64,000 nt of DNA from an uncultured Algibacter sp. (GCF_947487605.1 NZ_CANKXK010000006.1:174852-238851), one strand, 5' to 3'. Numbered from the stretch's first letter, positions 1-9,327 are shown. A program made the numbers and translations. Notes: generated from the sequence alone by a model not told the origin.

Positions 1-1
1 T

Positions 2-1747
2 GTAGATAATAATTTATCTGAAGAAGCCGAAGCTATTAAAACAGCTTTTGAAATTCCGCTAGAAAAAGAAGAACCAACAAAAAACACCATTGAAAAAGAT
101 AGCAAACCTCCAACTCCGTTAGAAGTTGAAGTTAAAAATGAAGATGCAACCGAGGAAGAAGAACTTGAAATGGAGGTTGAAACGGTAAAAGAAGAACTCT
201 CTGAAACCGACAATCTATCTAATAAACTTGTTGAAGATTTTGGGTTATTTGATCCAACATTAGAATTAGGGAATTACAAGTTCCCTCCTATTGATTTACT
301 AAAAAAGTATGATACCGAAGGCATTACTATTAATCAAGAGGAATTAGAAGAAAACAAAAATAAAATTGTTGAAACGCTCAATAATTATAAAATAGGAATT
401 GCAAGTATAAAAGCTACGATTGGTCCAACAGTTACCTTATATGAAATCGTACCAGAAGCGGGAGTTAGAATTTCAAAGATTAAGAATTTAGAGGACGATA
501 TTGCGTTGTCTCTTTCGGCACTAGGTATTCGTATTATCGCTCCTATACCTGGAAAAGGAACCATTGGTATTGAAGTACCAAACAAAAATTCTACTATTGT
601 TTCGATGCGATCTGTTATTGCGTCTAAAAAGTTCCAAAGCTCAGAAATGCAATTACCAATAGCTCTTGGTAAAACCATTAGTAATGAAACCTTTGTTGTA
701 GATCTTGCCAAAATGCCTCACTTACTTATGGCTGGAGCTACTGGACAAGGTAAATCGGTAGGTTTAAATGCCGTTTTAACATCGTTACTTTATAAGAAAC
801 ACCCAGCAGAAGTTAAATTCATTTTAGTAGACCCTAAAAAAGTTGAGCTTACTTTATTCAATAAAATAGAGCGTCATTATTTAGCAAAATTACCAGACAG
901 CGAAGAAGCAATTATTACAGACAATACAAAGGTTATTAATACATTAAATTCTTTATGTATTGAAATGGATAACCGTTATGAACTTCTAAAAAATGCAATG
1001 TGTAGAAACATAGCAGAATACAATACAAAATTTAAAGCACGTAAACTTAATCCTAATGATGGGCATCAATTTTTACCATACATTGTTTTAGTAGTCGATG
1101 AGTTTGCAGATCTTATAATGACTGCTGGGAAAGAAGTTGAAACTCCTATAGCCCGTTTAGCACAACTTGCGCGTGCTATTGGTATTCATTTAATAATTGC
1201 AACACAACGACCTTCTGTTAATGTCATTACAGGTATAATTAAAGCTAATTTCCCAGCACGAATTGCATTTAGAGTGACTTCAAAAATAGACTCTCGAACT
1301 ATATTAGATAGTTCTGGCGCAGACCAATTAATTGGTCGAGGCGATATGCTTTTTACTCAAGGAAACGATGTTATTCGTGTACAATGTGCATTTGTAGATA
1401 CACCAGAAGTTGAAAAGTTAACAGACTATATTGGTTCTCAAAAAGCGTATCCAGACGCTTACCTTTTACCTGAGTATGTTGGTGAAGAAAGTGGCACAAG
1501 TCTTGATATAGATATCTCAGAAAGAGATAAATTGTTTAAAGACGCTGCAATTGTTATTGTAACCGCACAGCAAGGTTCTGCTTCCTTATTACAACGTAAA
1601 TTAAAATTAGGTTACAATAGAGCGGGCAGACTAATAGATCAATTAGAAGCTGCAGGAATTGTTGGGCCTTTCGAAGGAAGTAAAGCGAGACAAGTTTTAG
1701 TAACAGATTTAGCTGCTTTAGACAATCTTTTAGAAAACGAAATTTAA
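2..1747 (+). CDS. ftsK: DNA translocase FtsK, 3' part (5' end outside window)
   Basis: Hexameric, ATP-driven DNA pump that moves the chromosome terminus through the division septum and activates XerCD. The frame is open from base 2, so the first internal ATG at 170 is not the start and the membrane domain lies upstream of the window. Seen: a Glu/Lys-rich linker (bases 2-230), then the motor with Walker A GATGQGKS (bases 734-757), Walker B LVVDEF (about 1087-1104) and ATQRPSVNVI. The C-terminal winged-helix gamma domain (about 1540-1740) contains the SLLQRKLKLGYNRA pattern that reads KOPS-like DNA signals. lolA starts 7 nt downstream, an arrangement I know from flavobacteria. Confidence 0.95.
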   Translation, partial: VDNNLSEEAEAIKTAFEIPLEKEEPTKNTIEKDSKPPTPLEVEVKNEDATEEEELEMEVETVKEELSETDNLSNKLVEDFGLFDPTLELGNYKFPPIDLLKKYDTEGITINQEELEENKNKIVETLNNYKIGIASIKATIGPTVTLYEIVPEAGVRISKIKNLEDDIALSLSALGIRIIAPIPGKGTIGIEVPNKNSTIVSMRSVIASKKFQSSEMQLPIALGKTISNETFVVDLAKMPHLLMAGATGQGKSVGLNAVLTSLLYKKHPAEVKFILVDPKKVELTLFNKIERHYLAKLPDSEEAIITDNTKVINTLNSLCIEMDNRYELLKNAMCRNIAEYNTKFKARKLNPNDGHQFLPYIVLVVDEFADLIMTAGKEVETPIARLAQLARAIGIHLIIATQRPSVNVITGIIKANFPARIAFRVTSKIDSRTILDSSGADQLIGRGDMLFTQGNDVIRVQCAFVDTPEVEKLTDYIGSQKAYPDAYLLPEYVGEESGTSLDIDISERDKLFKDAAIVIVTAQQGSASLLQRKLKLGYNRAGRLIDQLEAAGIVGPFEGSKARQVLVTDLAALDNLLENEI

Positions 1748-1754
1748 TTTAAAG

Positions 1755-2393
1755 ATGAAAAAAACTATTACCATATTATTTATTGCGCTAACGTTTATGG
1801 GTTTTGCTCAAGATTCGAATAAAGGAAAAGCATTACTTAAAGAAGTTTCAGAAAAAGTTAAAAGCTATAATAATATAGCTATTGATTTTAAATACGTATT
1901 AGAAAATACTGCCGAAAACATAAAACAAGAAACTCGTGGTGATGTGATAATGCAAGGAGACAAATACATTTTAAACATTTTAGGTGTAACTAGAATTTTT
2001 GATGGAAAAACAATGTATAATATTAGTCCAGAAGATGAAGAAGTAACTATATCTTCAGATAATGATGAGGACGATAACATCACACCTAGTAAAATGCTGT
2101 CTTTTTACGAAGATGGATATACCTATAAATTAGATATAGAACAAAGTGTAAAAGGTAGAAAAATTCAATATGTAAAATTAGTTCCTATTGATACAAACTC
2201 AGAAATAAAACATATTTTACTTGGTATTGATTCTAATACTAAACATATTTATAATTTAATTCAGATAGGAAAAAATGGTACTAAAACGACACTTACCGTT
2301 AATTCTTTCAAAACAAACCAAACGTTGTCAAAAACCTTATTTACCTTTGATGCAAATAAATACAGTGATTATTACATCAATAAACTAGATTGA
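1755..2393 (+). CDS. lolA: outer-membrane lipoprotein carrier LolA-like protein
   Basis: Periplasmic chaperone expected to carry lipoproteins from the LolCDE exporter to the outer membrane. 212 aa with a short signal peptide (residues 1-18, cleaved after GFA). The body is a LolA/LolB half-barrel with repeated amphipathic strands and the motif FDGKTMYNISP. Length fits the family. It starts 7 nt after ftsK and its stop overlaps the TTG start of the next gene by 4 nt, so ftsK-lolA-permease are probably translated from one message. Sequence identity in this family is low, so assignment rests on length, signal and neighbours. Confidence 0.85.
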   Translation: MKKTITILFIALTFMGFAQDSNKGKALLKEVSEKVKSYNNIAIDFKYVLENTAENIKQETRGDVIMQGDKYILNILGVTRIFDGKTMYNISPEDEEVTISSDNDEDDNITPSKMLSFYEDGYTYKLDIEQSVKGRKIQYVKLVPIDTNSEIKHILLGIDSNTKHIYNLIQIGKNGTKTTLTVNSFKTNQTLSKTLFTFDANKYSDYYINKLD

Positions 2394-4411
2394 AAATACT
2401 AGACCGTTACATACTAACCTCCTATCTTAAGACTTTTATCAGCGTGTTTTTAATTCTCATGCTGATTTTTGTATTACAGACTATTTGGCTTTATATAAAG
2501 GAGTTAGCAGGTAAAGACTTGGATTTAGAAGTTATCCTTAAGTTTTTATTCTACATGACACCCAAGCTTATCCCTTTGGTTCTTCCTTTAACAATCCTTC
2601 TTGCATCTATAATGGTATTCGGTAATTTTGCAGAAAACTATGAGTTCGCCGCTATGAAATCGACAGGGATTTCTTTGCAACGTGCTATGTCTGGGCTTAG
2701 TGTTTTTATAGTAATACTTGGTTTTACCACCTTCTTATTTTCCAATAACGTAATTCCTTGGGCAGAATACAATTCTTATAACTTACGAAAGAACATTGCA
2801 AAGCTTAAACCTGCAATGTTTTTAGCTAAAGGACAGTTTAACCCAGTTGGTAATTATAATATTAAGTTTGTAGAGAAAAGTGGTGAGCGTGGTCAATATC
2901 TTCATGATGTTATTATTCATATTAAAGCTGCGGATGGTAGAACCAATGCCACAACTATAAAAGCAAATAATGGCGAACTCGTAGGTAAAGAAAGCTCCAA
3001 TGTGTTAAAGCTTATTTTATTTGATGGTAATTATTATAATGACATTATACCTAAAAAACCTGCAGCAAGAAAGAAGAAACCTTTTGCAAAAAGTAAATTT
3101 GAAAAATACATTATTAATATTGATTTAACCAAATTAAATAATGTAGACATAGACGAAAAATCGTATTCAGATAAATACAATATGCTTAACTTAAGTGGTT
3201 TAGATAAGGCTATTGATTCTTTATCGGATAAATACCAATCTGATTACGCATCCTTTGCTACAACACTTTATCAGCGTACGAATATCAATAATCTTACAAA
3301 AAAAATTGGTACTAATAGCAAAGAGAAAGCAAAGTCAACATCAAAAAACAAAAAAATTAAGGAAAAGAATAAAAAAATTGTACATGACTCTATATACACT
3401 ACAAACCTTTTAGATTTATACAAAACAAAAAACAAATCTCAAATTGTAAATATTGCCTTAAATTCTTTTAATAGCACCAAGCAAATTATAGTTTCTAAAG
3501 AGAATACCATTAAAATTTCTAAAACTAATTTTAAAAAACACATTATCTCATTTCATGAAAAACTAGCACTTGGGTTTGCCTGTGTTATTTTGTTTTTTGT
3601 TGGTGCTCCACTTGGTGCATTGATACGCAAAGGTGGTATTGGATTACCTATGGTTATTGCCATTCTACTATTTTTAACATATCATTTTATAGGTATTTTC
3701 GCTACTAATAGTGCTAAAACTGGTAATTTCAATCCTATTTTAGCAAGCTGGTTTTCTACACTTGTAATGTTACCCCTAGGTGTCTATTTAACAAGACGTG
3801 CCACTGCAGATAGAGGCTTATTTGAAGTAGAAAACATAATAGAACCAATAAAGAAAATTCTTAAAATAAAAGAGAAGGATAAAGTAGATTATAAATTCTT
3901 ATCCTCTTATAAGAATGAAGAATTAATTGATGTCATTAAAAATTATGAAAACTTAGGACATGATGAAGATACATGTTATGAGGCTATAAAAGTATTAGAA
4001 CATAGAGGTCTTTCAATTTCAGAATTAAGGGAAAAAGGTTTATCTGTTAATCATTCATTTGACACAACAGAAATAATAGCAAAAAACTACAAAGAACATA
4101 CGCAATTTGCAATTACGCTATTTTCAATAGGAGCTGTTTTATTAGTCTTATTCTTTGTTTTTAGAAATAATAAGTTGCCTTCTTTAGCCTCAGCATCTAT
4201 TCAGCTTAGTTTGGCATCTCTATTTTTATATATAATTTACTATATTAAATCTGTATTCAATTTATTTAACTTCTACAAACATATCAAAAGAAAAACTCCT
4301 AATTTAATACTTTTGCTACTAGGTCTACCAATATACATGCTTACTTATTTTTTCTTAAAAGTTAAAATGAGAGAAGACTTAAGATTGAATTGTTTAGATA
4401 GTTTAAAATAA
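2390..4411 (+). CDS. LptF/LptG (YjgP/YjgQ) family permease
   Basis: Inner-membrane subunit of the LptB2FG machine that extracts lipopolysaccharide for transport to the cell surface. 673 aa: N-terminal membrane helices (about 10-35, 50-75, 100-122), a long periplasmic jelly-roll segment (about 140-390), then a second helix bundle (about 395-475). Start codon is TTG at 2390, overlapping the lolA stop; no closer ATG fits the conserved N-terminus MKILDRYI. Unusual: a 170-residue C-terminal extension with about three further hydrophobic segments beyond normal LptF/G length, as is common in Bacteroidota homologues. Confidence 0.9.
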   Translation: MKILDRYILTSYLKTFISVFLILMLIFVLQTIWLYIKELAGKDLDLEVILKFLFYMTPKLIPLVLPLTILLASIMVFGNFAENYEFAAMKSTGISLQRAMSGLSVFIVILGFTTFLFSNNVIPWAEYNSYNLRKNIAKLKPAMFLAKGQFNPVGNYNIKFVEKSGERGQYLHDVIIHIKAADGRTNATTIKANNGELVGKESSNVLKLILFDGNYYNDIIPKKPAARKKKPFAKSKFEKYIINIDLTKLNNVDIDEKSYSDKYNMLNLSGLDKAIDSLSDKYQSDYASFATTLYQRTNINNLTKKIGTNSKEKAKSTSKNKKIKEKNKKIVHDSIYTTNLLDLYKTKNKSQIVNIALNSFNSTKQIIVSKENTIKISKTNFKKHIISFHEKLALGFACVILFFVGAPLGALIRKGGIGLPMVIAILLFLTYHFIGIFATNSAKTGNFNPILASWFSTLVMLPLGVYLTRRATADRGLFEVENIIEPIKKILKIKEKDKVDYKFLSSYKNEELIDVIKNYENLGHDEDTCYEAIKVLEHRGLSISELREKGLSVNHSFDTTEIIAKNYKEHTQFAITLFSIGAVLLVLFFVFRNNKLPSLASASIQLSLASLFLYIIYYIKSVFNLFNFYKHIKRKTPNLILLLLGLPIYMLTYFFLKVKMREDLRLNCLDSLK

Positions 4412-4413
4412 GC

Positions 4414-4423
4414 AATATCTTTG
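4414..4423 (+). promoter_or_regulatory. ribB promoter -7 box (TATCTTTG)
   Basis: TATCTTTG at 4416-4423 matches the Bacteroidota -7 consensus TAnnTTTG exactly. Transcription would start near 4429, at or past the upstream ATG at 4428. That favours the ATG at 4446 as the true start of ribB. Confidence 0.65.
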
Positions 4424-4445
4424 CGCTATGATTTTTGAAAAAACC

Positions 4446-5588
4446 ATGACAACTAAAACCGCAACTTTTAAACTAGATTCTATTCATGATGCCATTGATG
4501 ATATTAGAAATGGTAAGGTCATTATTGTTGTAGATGATGAAAATCGTGAAAATGAAGGTGATTTTGTTGCTGCTGCCGATAAGGTTACACCAGAGATGAT
4601 TAATTTTATGGCAAAGCATGGTCGTGGTCTAATTTGTGCACCTCTTACAGAAACTAGGTGTAAAGAATTAGAATTAAACATGATGGTTCGTAATAATACC
4701 GATCCTATGGAAACTGCTTTTACCGTTTCGGTAGATTTACGAGGTAACGGTGTTACTACGGGTATTTCGGCTAGTGATAGATCGAAAACCATTAAAGCTT
4801 TAATTGATTCTAATATTAAACCATTCGAATTAGCACGTCCAGGTCATATTTTTCCGTTAGTAGCCAAAGAGGGTGGTGTTTTAAGACGTACAGGCCATAC
4901 AGAGGCTGCCATAGATTTTGCTCGATTAGCAGGTTTAGAACCAGCAGGCGTTATTGTTGAAATTATGAATGAAGATGGCTCTATGGCGCGTTTACCAGAG
5001 CTATTTGAGGTTGCCAAAAAATTGAATTTAAAAATAGTTTCTATTGAAGATTTAGTGGCATACAGAATGCAACATGACTCTTTAATTGAGAAAAAAGAAG
5101 ATTTTGAAATAGAAACTCGCTTTGGAAGTTTTAGGTTACGTGCCTACAAACAAACAACTAATAATCAAGTACATATTGCGCTTACAAAAGGACAATGGAA
5201 AGACAATGAGAAGGTACTTACCCGAATAAATTCTACTTTAATAAATAATGATATTCTAGGTACACTAACCAATAATGTTGATAAGCAGTTAGAAGACATG
5301 TTTCAAGTAATAAATACGGAAGGCAAAGGTGCTATTATATTTATTAATCAGGAATCGCAGTCTATGAATATTTTAAAACGTCTAACTTATTTGAAAGAAC
5401 ACCAATCTACAAATAAAGTTATTAAAGCACCTCGTGTAAATATGGATTCTCGCGATTTTGGTATTGGCGCACAAATACTTCATGATCTCAATATTCATAA
5501 ACTTCGATTACTTTCTAATGCAGAACAGACTAAACGTGTTGGTTTAATTGGTTATGGGTTAGAGATTGTTGACTACGTAAACTACTAA
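4446..5588 (+). CDS. ribB: 3,4-dihydroxy-2-butanone-4-phosphate synthase with degenerate RibA-like domain
   Basis: RibB domain (residues 1 to about 205) converts ribulose 5-phosphate to the four-carbon precursor of riboflavin. Seen: the acidic loop DDENRENEGDF, RTGHTEAA and HIFPL. The C-terminal 170 residues have the length and position of GTP cyclohydrolase II (RibA), but the three zinc cysteines of the HSECLTGD...RCDC motif are replaced; the matching stretch reads NSTLINND...TNNVDKQL. This half probably does not have classical RibA activity, so a separate RibA would be needed. The upstream ATG at 4428 is less likely because of the promoter at 4416. Confidence 0.9.
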   Translation: MTTKTATFKLDSIHDAIDDIRNGKVIIVVDDENRENEGDFVAAADKVTPEMINFMAKHGRGLICAPLTETRCKELELNMMVRNNTDPMETAFTVSVDLRGNGVTTGISASDRSKTIKALIDSNIKPFELARPGHIFPLVAKEGGVLRRTGHTEAAIDFARLAGLEPAGVIVEIMNEDGSMARLPELFEVAKKLNLKIVSIEDLVAYRMQHDSLIEKKEDFEIETRFGSFRLRAYKQTTNNQVHIALTKGQWKDNEKVLTRINSTLINNDILGTLTNNVDKQLEDMFQVINTEGKGAIIFINQESQSMNILKRLTYLKEHQSTNKVIKAPRVNMDSRDFGIGAQILHDLNIHKLRLLSNAEQTKRVGLIGYGLEIVDYVNY

Positions 5589-5591
5589 TAA

Positions 5592-6785
5592 TTACAATAC
5601 ATTCTTTATAAGACGTGCCATTTTAGAAGCTCGATCCTTAACCTCTTGTTCTGTCCAAGAAAGTTTTATTAAGCATGATATATTCCTCGATATGTAGTAA
5701 TCTGATTTTGAAAAATCTTTAGTTTTAAGATATTCTAATCCTTTTTTTACTTCGGTAGAAATTGGATATAACGATTTTAAGTCTTTTAGATGGTGCCACT
5801 CTCTTATATAATGCCAATTGTTATTATAATAATTCCAAAACGCATCTACTCCATTTTCTTTAAAAGTTTTTGATACTTTATTTACAGTTTCTAAATCGGG
5901 TAAAAAGAAATTTAAAAATGCACAACTTTCTACACCACCCTCTGGAACGGTTCTAAAAGTTACTTCTGGAATTTCTGCTAAGGCTTCTTTAATGATATTA
6001 AAGTTTCTTTTTTGAATTTCAAGAAAATCTTGCAAGCGTTTTACTTGTGCTAAGCCTACAGCTGCATGTAGCTCTGAAATACGAAAATTATACCCTAAAA
6101 ATGGATGTGCTTCTGCGCCTCTATCGCTACCAATATGGTCGTGTCCGTGGTCGCTGTAATGGTCGGCATTTATATAATATGTTTTATTGTTTGTTATTAC
6201 TGCACCGCCTTCTCCACAGGTTATTGTTTTTACAAAATCGAATGAGAAGCAACCTAGGTCGCCTATACTTCCTAAAGGCTTTCCTTTATACGTGCCACCA
6301 ATGGCTTGACATGCGTCTTCAATAAGCAATATATTGTGTTTGTCTGCAATGGTTTTTAAAGCATCCATATTTGCCATACTGCCACACATTTGCACTACCA
6401 TGATGGCTTTTGTTTTTGATGTGATGGCATTTTCTACGGCTTCTGGATTTAAGCCTAGAGTATCATCTATATCTGCTAATACTGGTATTGCACCAAGCAT
6501 CATAATGGCTTCAAAACTGGCAACAAATGTAAATGTTGGCATGATTACCTCATCTCCTGCTCCTACGCCTGCAGCTGCTAATGCTACAGATACTGCTGCT
6601 GTTCCGCTTGATACGAGTTGTACGTGTTTTGATTGAAAGGTGTTTTGTAATTCTGATTCTAGTGCTTTGGCTTTCCAATGGCCGTTTCGCATACCATCGA
6701 AACCGTAGCGCATTAAAACACCATTGTCTAGTACATCGTTTACTTCTTTTCTTTCTAAGTCTCCAAATAATTCAAATCCTGGCAT
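5592..6785 (-). CDS. DegT/DnrJ/EryC1/StrS-family PLP aminotransferase
   Basis: Fold type I PLP enzyme of the sugar aminotransferase family. 397 aa. Seen: SSGTAAVSVALAA (phosphate-binding region), DEVIMPTFTFVA, IEDACQA, and the probable Schiff-base lysine in SFDFVKTITCGEGG. The FDFVK context is less common than the usual SFFPSK, and the long C-terminal part suggests a specialised branch. The substrate cannot be told from the sequence: there are no sugar-nucleotide genes beside it. It is convergent with ribB (3 nt between stops). Confidence 0.85.
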   Translation of the reverse strand: MPGFELFGDLERKEVNDVLDNGVLMRYGFDGMRNGHWKAKALESELQNTFQSKHVQLVSSGTAAVSVALAAAGVGAGDEVIMPTFTFVASFEAIMMLGAIPVLADIDDTLGLNPEAVENAITSKTKAIMVVQMCGSMANMDALKTIADKHNILLIEDACQAIGGTYKGKPLGSIGDLGCFSFDFVKTITCGEGGAVITNNKTYYINADHYSDHGHDHIGSDRGAEAHPFLGYNFRISELHAAVGLAQVKRLQDFLEIQKRNFNIIKEALAEIPEVTFRTVPEGGVESCAFLNFFLPDLETVNKVSKTFKENGVDAFWNYYNNNWHYIREWHHLKDLKSLYPISTEVKKGLEYLKTKDFSKSDYYISRNISCLIKLSWTEQEVKDRASKMARLIKNVL

Positions 6786-6810
6786 ATTGTATGATCTTTA
6801 ATATTAAAAC

Positions 6811-6925
6811 GGACGCTGGCCCTGCGTTAGGGATTGAGGTATTGTTGAAGCTCTTTTTGTGTTGTTGCACCTATGCAACACAAAAAAGCGACTACCGAAA
6901 GCCCGACCCTTGGGTAACGCCCTAA
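6811..6925. repeat. dispersed palindromic intergenic repeat with terminator hairpin
   Basis: Fills the gap between two minus-strand genes. The outer parts GGCCCTGCGTTAGGG and GGGTAACGCCC are roughly inverted. Inside is a perfect 11-bp hairpin (6854-6864 with 6876-6886, 11-nt loop) of T-rich and A-rich arms, which can act as a terminator in either direction for the nitroreductase gene. From memory, variants of the CTGCGTTAGGGATTG ... GAAAGCCCGACCC block are scattered through flavobacterial genomes; there is no second copy in this window. Confidence 0.6.
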
Positions 6926-6930
6926 ATACT

Positions 6931-7560
6931 TTATAATTCTATTATTACTTCGTTTATGGATTTTCTAACTTTTTTAAAGCCTGCAAACATATCGTCTTTT
7001 GCTCTATACCCCACTGGCAGTAACAAAACAGATTTTAAACCTCTATCTTTAAGTTTTAAAATCTCATCGTACTTTTCGGGTATAAATCCTTCCATAGGAC
7101 ATGAGTCTATATTTTCTAAAGCGCAAACTGTCATTAAATTTCCTAAAGCTATATATGCTTGATTAAGAGACCATTTCTGCTGTTTTTCTATAGACTTGTT
7201 ATCCATAATGTTAAGGAGGTTATTTTTGTAGGGTTCTAATATATCCTCTGGGGTCTCTCTTATAGCTTTTATATTATCGAAATAAGCATTGACATCTTGT
7301 TTACTAATAGCATCTTGTATACATATTATTAATAAATGTGAAGCTTCTAACACTTGCTTCTGATTAAACGAATGTGAAACTAACTGCTCTCTTAACAACT
7401 CGTTTTCTATAACTAGTAATTTTATAGTTTGCAAACCAAAGGAGGTAGCTGTTAGATTAAATGCTTTTTTTAAAGTTAGTAACTTTTCTTTGGATAGCTT
7501 TTTATCAACATCAAACTTCTTGGTTGCGTAGCGCCATTCTAGCTTTTCGATAATATTCAT
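6931..7560 (-). CDS. NAD(P)H-dependent nitroreductase-family oxidoreductase
   Basis: FMN-dependent oxidoreductase of the nitroreductase superfamily, 209 aa, cytoplasmic. Seen: RYATKKFD near the N-terminus (the usual R-x-S/A-x-R/K-x-F/Y opening), SFGLQTIKLLVI, QAYIALGNLMTVCALENIDSCPMEGF (given here in parts as QAYIALGNLM and DSCPMEGF) and the C-terminal LLPVGY. These match the NfsB-like branch. Substrate unknown. Promoter box TATTTTTG on the minus strand at 7587-7580 lies 20 nt before the start. Confidence 0.9.
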   Translation of the reverse strand: MNIIEKLEWRYATKKFDVDKKLSKEKLLTLKKAFNLTATSFGLQTIKLLVIENELLREQLVSHSFNQKQVLEASHLLIICIQDAISKQDVNAYFDNIKAIRETPEDILEPYKNNLLNIMDNKSIEKQQKWSLNQAYIALGNLMTVCALENIDSCPMEGFIPEKYDEILKLKDRGLKSVLLLPVGYRAKDDMFAGFKKVRKSINEVIIEL

Positions 7561-7677
7561 AAATGTTTTAAAATTTATACAAAAATAAGATATGTATTAT
7601 CTTTTTTGGCATATTGCGTGCGTAATTAATTTATTTGCAGCTTTTAAAAAAAATATAACTAAAAATTGATGCTTTTA

Positions 7678-7709
7678 TTTGAAAGAAATAAAAAAGGGTT
7701 CTATATTTG
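7678..7709 (+). promoter_or_regulatory. tRNA-Ser promoter
   Basis: TTTG at 7678-7681 and TATATTTG at 7702-7709, 20 nt apart, match the Bacteroidota -33/-7 promoter. A leader of about 70 nt with a GC-rich inverted repeat (around 7741-7757) separates it from the tRNA. Confidence 0.7.
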
Positions 7710-7781
7710 CACCCGCCTACGCAATGCCACAGGCATCACTTGGGCGGGCAAGCCCGTAAAAAGGCAAAAGCATAAGACACT

Positions 7782-7866
7782 GGAGAAATGGCAGAGTGGT
7801 CGAATGCGGCAGTCTTGAAAACTGTTGAGGGTCACACCTCCGGGGGTTCGAATCCCTCTTTCTCCG
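7782..7866 (+). tRNA. tRNA-Ser (anticodon UGA)
   Basis: The acceptor stem GGAGAAA (7782-7788) pairs with TTTCTCC (7859-7865); discriminator G at 7866; no encoded CCA. The anticodon loop CTTGAAA sits between CAGT and ACTG and gives TGA. A long variable arm follows (GAGGG...CCTCC region) and the T loop is GTTCGAATC. The 3' end is the integration target of the element to the right; the reconstituted 3' end is supplied by the attL core. Confidence 0.95.
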
Positions 7867-7867
7867 C
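7855..7867 (+). other. attL core (13 bp, 3' end of tRNA-Ser)
   Basis: CCTCTTTCTCCGC, identical to 27536-27548. It covers the 3' T-stem and acceptor strand of tRNA-Ser, the usual crossover region for tRNA-targeting tyrosine recombinases. Confidence 0.88.
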
Positions 7868-7900
7868 AAGAAAAGTTGTCAAAAGACACTTTAAAAGTCA

Positions 7901-7940
7901 AAACCCTTTAAACACTACGTTTAGAGGGTTTTTTGTTTTT
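7901..7940 (+). terminator. element-encoded terminator after tRNA-Ser
   Basis: AACCCTTTAAAC and GTTTAGAGGGTT form a stem with one bulge, loop ACTAC, followed by TTTTGTTTTT. It lies inside the element and substitutes for the chromosomal tRNA terminator that was pushed to 27556. Confidence 0.8.
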
Positions 7941-7978
7941 GGTATATATTCAAAATACACATTATATATCAAAGTTAG

Positions 7979-8024
7979 GTTACCCTATAGGTTACCCTAC
8001 TAAATGAAAAATATATAGGGTAAC
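7979..8024. repeat. left arm-type repeats (GTTACCCTA x2 direct, x1 inverted)
   Basis: GTTACCCTA at 7979-7987 and 7991-7999 (12 bp apart), and its reverse complement at 8016-8024. The same 12-bp-spaced pair recurs at the right end (27458-27478). Position, symmetry and pairing fit integrase or excisionase arm sites. Confidence 0.75.
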
Positions 8025-8025
8025 T

Positions 8026-8061
8026 AAATTCTAGGGAATGCTAGGGAGTCCCTAGCTATAC
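8026..8061. repeat. 36-bp repeat, copy 1 (with GCTAGGGA/TCCCTAGC palindrome)
   Basis: 35 of 36 bases are identical to 10340-10375. Contains CTAGGGAATG followed by the perfect palindrome GCTAGGGA-G-TCCCTAGC. Lies 46 bp upstream of the integrase start. The other copy lies 51 bp upstream of a small HTH gene. A shared operator or a recombination-directionality site is likely. Confidence 0.75.
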
Positions 8062-8106
8062 TTGAGTTTTACTAAGACTTTTGTCAAACATTAAATTAGT
8101 AAAACT

Positions 8107-9327
8107 ATGATTAAAACTTATTTCTTCATTAAAACAGACAAGCGAAACAGTAAAGGAGAATCTCCTATTTATGCAAAAATTGAATTACAGGGAAAAACCT
8201 CAACATTAAGTACTGGTAAATATATTACTAAAGACCGTTGGGATGTAACAAATAAGTTAAAAAATACATTACGTGTTACAAGTGAAAAAAATTGCAAAAC
8301 AACTTTAAATATTATTGAATCTAAAATTGAAAGTATCTATCTAGAACTAGTAAAAGTCAATTCTAACGTTACCCTGAACGACATAAAAAACCAACTTAGT
8401 GGTAAAAAACCAAAATCTACCAAAATTGATATTATTAAATTATTTGAAAATCATAATAACTATTTTAAAAGAAAATTTGAAGCTGGAGAACGCTCTAAAG
8501 CATCTCTTCAAAAATATAATAGAGCAAAAGGTTTATTATACAATTTCATTAGCCTAAAACACAGAAAAACGAGTTTTAATGTAGTGGATATTGACAATAC
8601 CTTTGTATATGAATTAGAATCTTTCTTAAAATATGAATCTACTTTTAAAAGTAAAATTGGTATAAATCATAATTCTGTTGTAAAATATTTTCAATGTTTT
8701 AAAACAGTCTGCAACTATGGTATAAAAAGAAATATAATTTCTAAAAATCCGTTTTTAAGTTACGATGAAAAACTAATAATAAAAGAAGCTATTTTTCTTA
8801 CACAGGATGAACTTCATAGAATCGAAAAGAAAACTTTTAGCACTGAACGATTAAACAGAGTAAAAGATATTTTTCTATTCTCTTGCTTTACTAGCTACGC
8901 CCCTATTGACATTAAAAATTTAACTAAAAGTAATTTGATAAAAGATAATGATGGTGATTATTGGATTAAAACCAACAGAGCAAAAACAACCATTAAATCT
9001 AATGTACCTTTATTACCACCAGTTTTAAAAATAATTGATAAATATTCAGATTTGGAAGGTGACAAACTATTACCTAATATCAGCAATCAGAAAATAAACG
9101 AATATCTAAAAGAAATTGCAGACCTATGTAATATTGAAAAAAAGCTAACACATTATGTAGCTAGACATACGTTTGCCACTACTGTAACGCTTGGAAATGG
9201 AGTTGCTATTGAAAACGTATCTTCTATGATGGGACATACTCGAATAACCATGACCCAACACTACGCTAAAGTTCTTGATTCAAATATTAAAAATGATATG
9301 AAAAAACCTAAATCAAAATACGCATAG
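8107..9327 (+). CDS. tyrosine recombinase / integrase of the element
   Basis: Catalyses site-specific integration and excision at tRNA-Ser. 406 aa: N-terminal arm-binding domain (about 1-100), SAM-like core-binding domain (about 105-205), catalytic domain (about 215-395). Catalytic residues: HYVARH (His, Arg), GHTRITMTQHY with the nucleophilic Tyr near residue 385. The first catalytic Arg is missing (CFTSYAPIDIKNL where most enzymes have TGLR). I know this from the Bacteroides CTnDOT-type recombinases, where Arg I is also replaced. No overlap with neighbours. Confidence 0.92.
   Translation: MIKTYFFIKTDKRNSKGESPIYAKIELQGKTSTLSTGKYITKDRWDVTNKLKNTLRVTSEKNCKTTLNIIESKIESIYLELVKVNSNVTLNDIKNQLSGKKPKSTKIDIIKLFENHNNYFKRKFEAGERSKASLQKYNRAKGLLYNFISLKHRKTSFNVVDIDNTFVYELESFLKYESTFKSKIGINHNSVVKYFQCFKTVCNYGIKRNIISKNPFLSYDEKLIIKEAIFLTQDELHRIEKKTFSTERLNRVKDIFLFSCFTSYAPIDIKNLTKSNLIKDNDGDYWIKTNRAKTTIKSNVPLLPPVLKIIDKYSDLEGDKLLPNISNQKINEYLKEIADLCNIEKKLTHYVARHTFATTVTLGNGVAIENVSSMMGHTRITMTQHYAKVLDSNIKNDMKKPKSKYA

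Noticed and set aside
5592..6785. Part of a sugar-nucleotide or polysaccharide cluster
   Set aside because: No glycosyltransferase, epimerase or nucleotidyltransferase gene lies next to the aminotransferase.
7788..8003. 71-codon ORF overlapping tRNA-Ser
   Set aside because: It is a reading of the tRNA, att core and terminator; composition and position exclude a gene.
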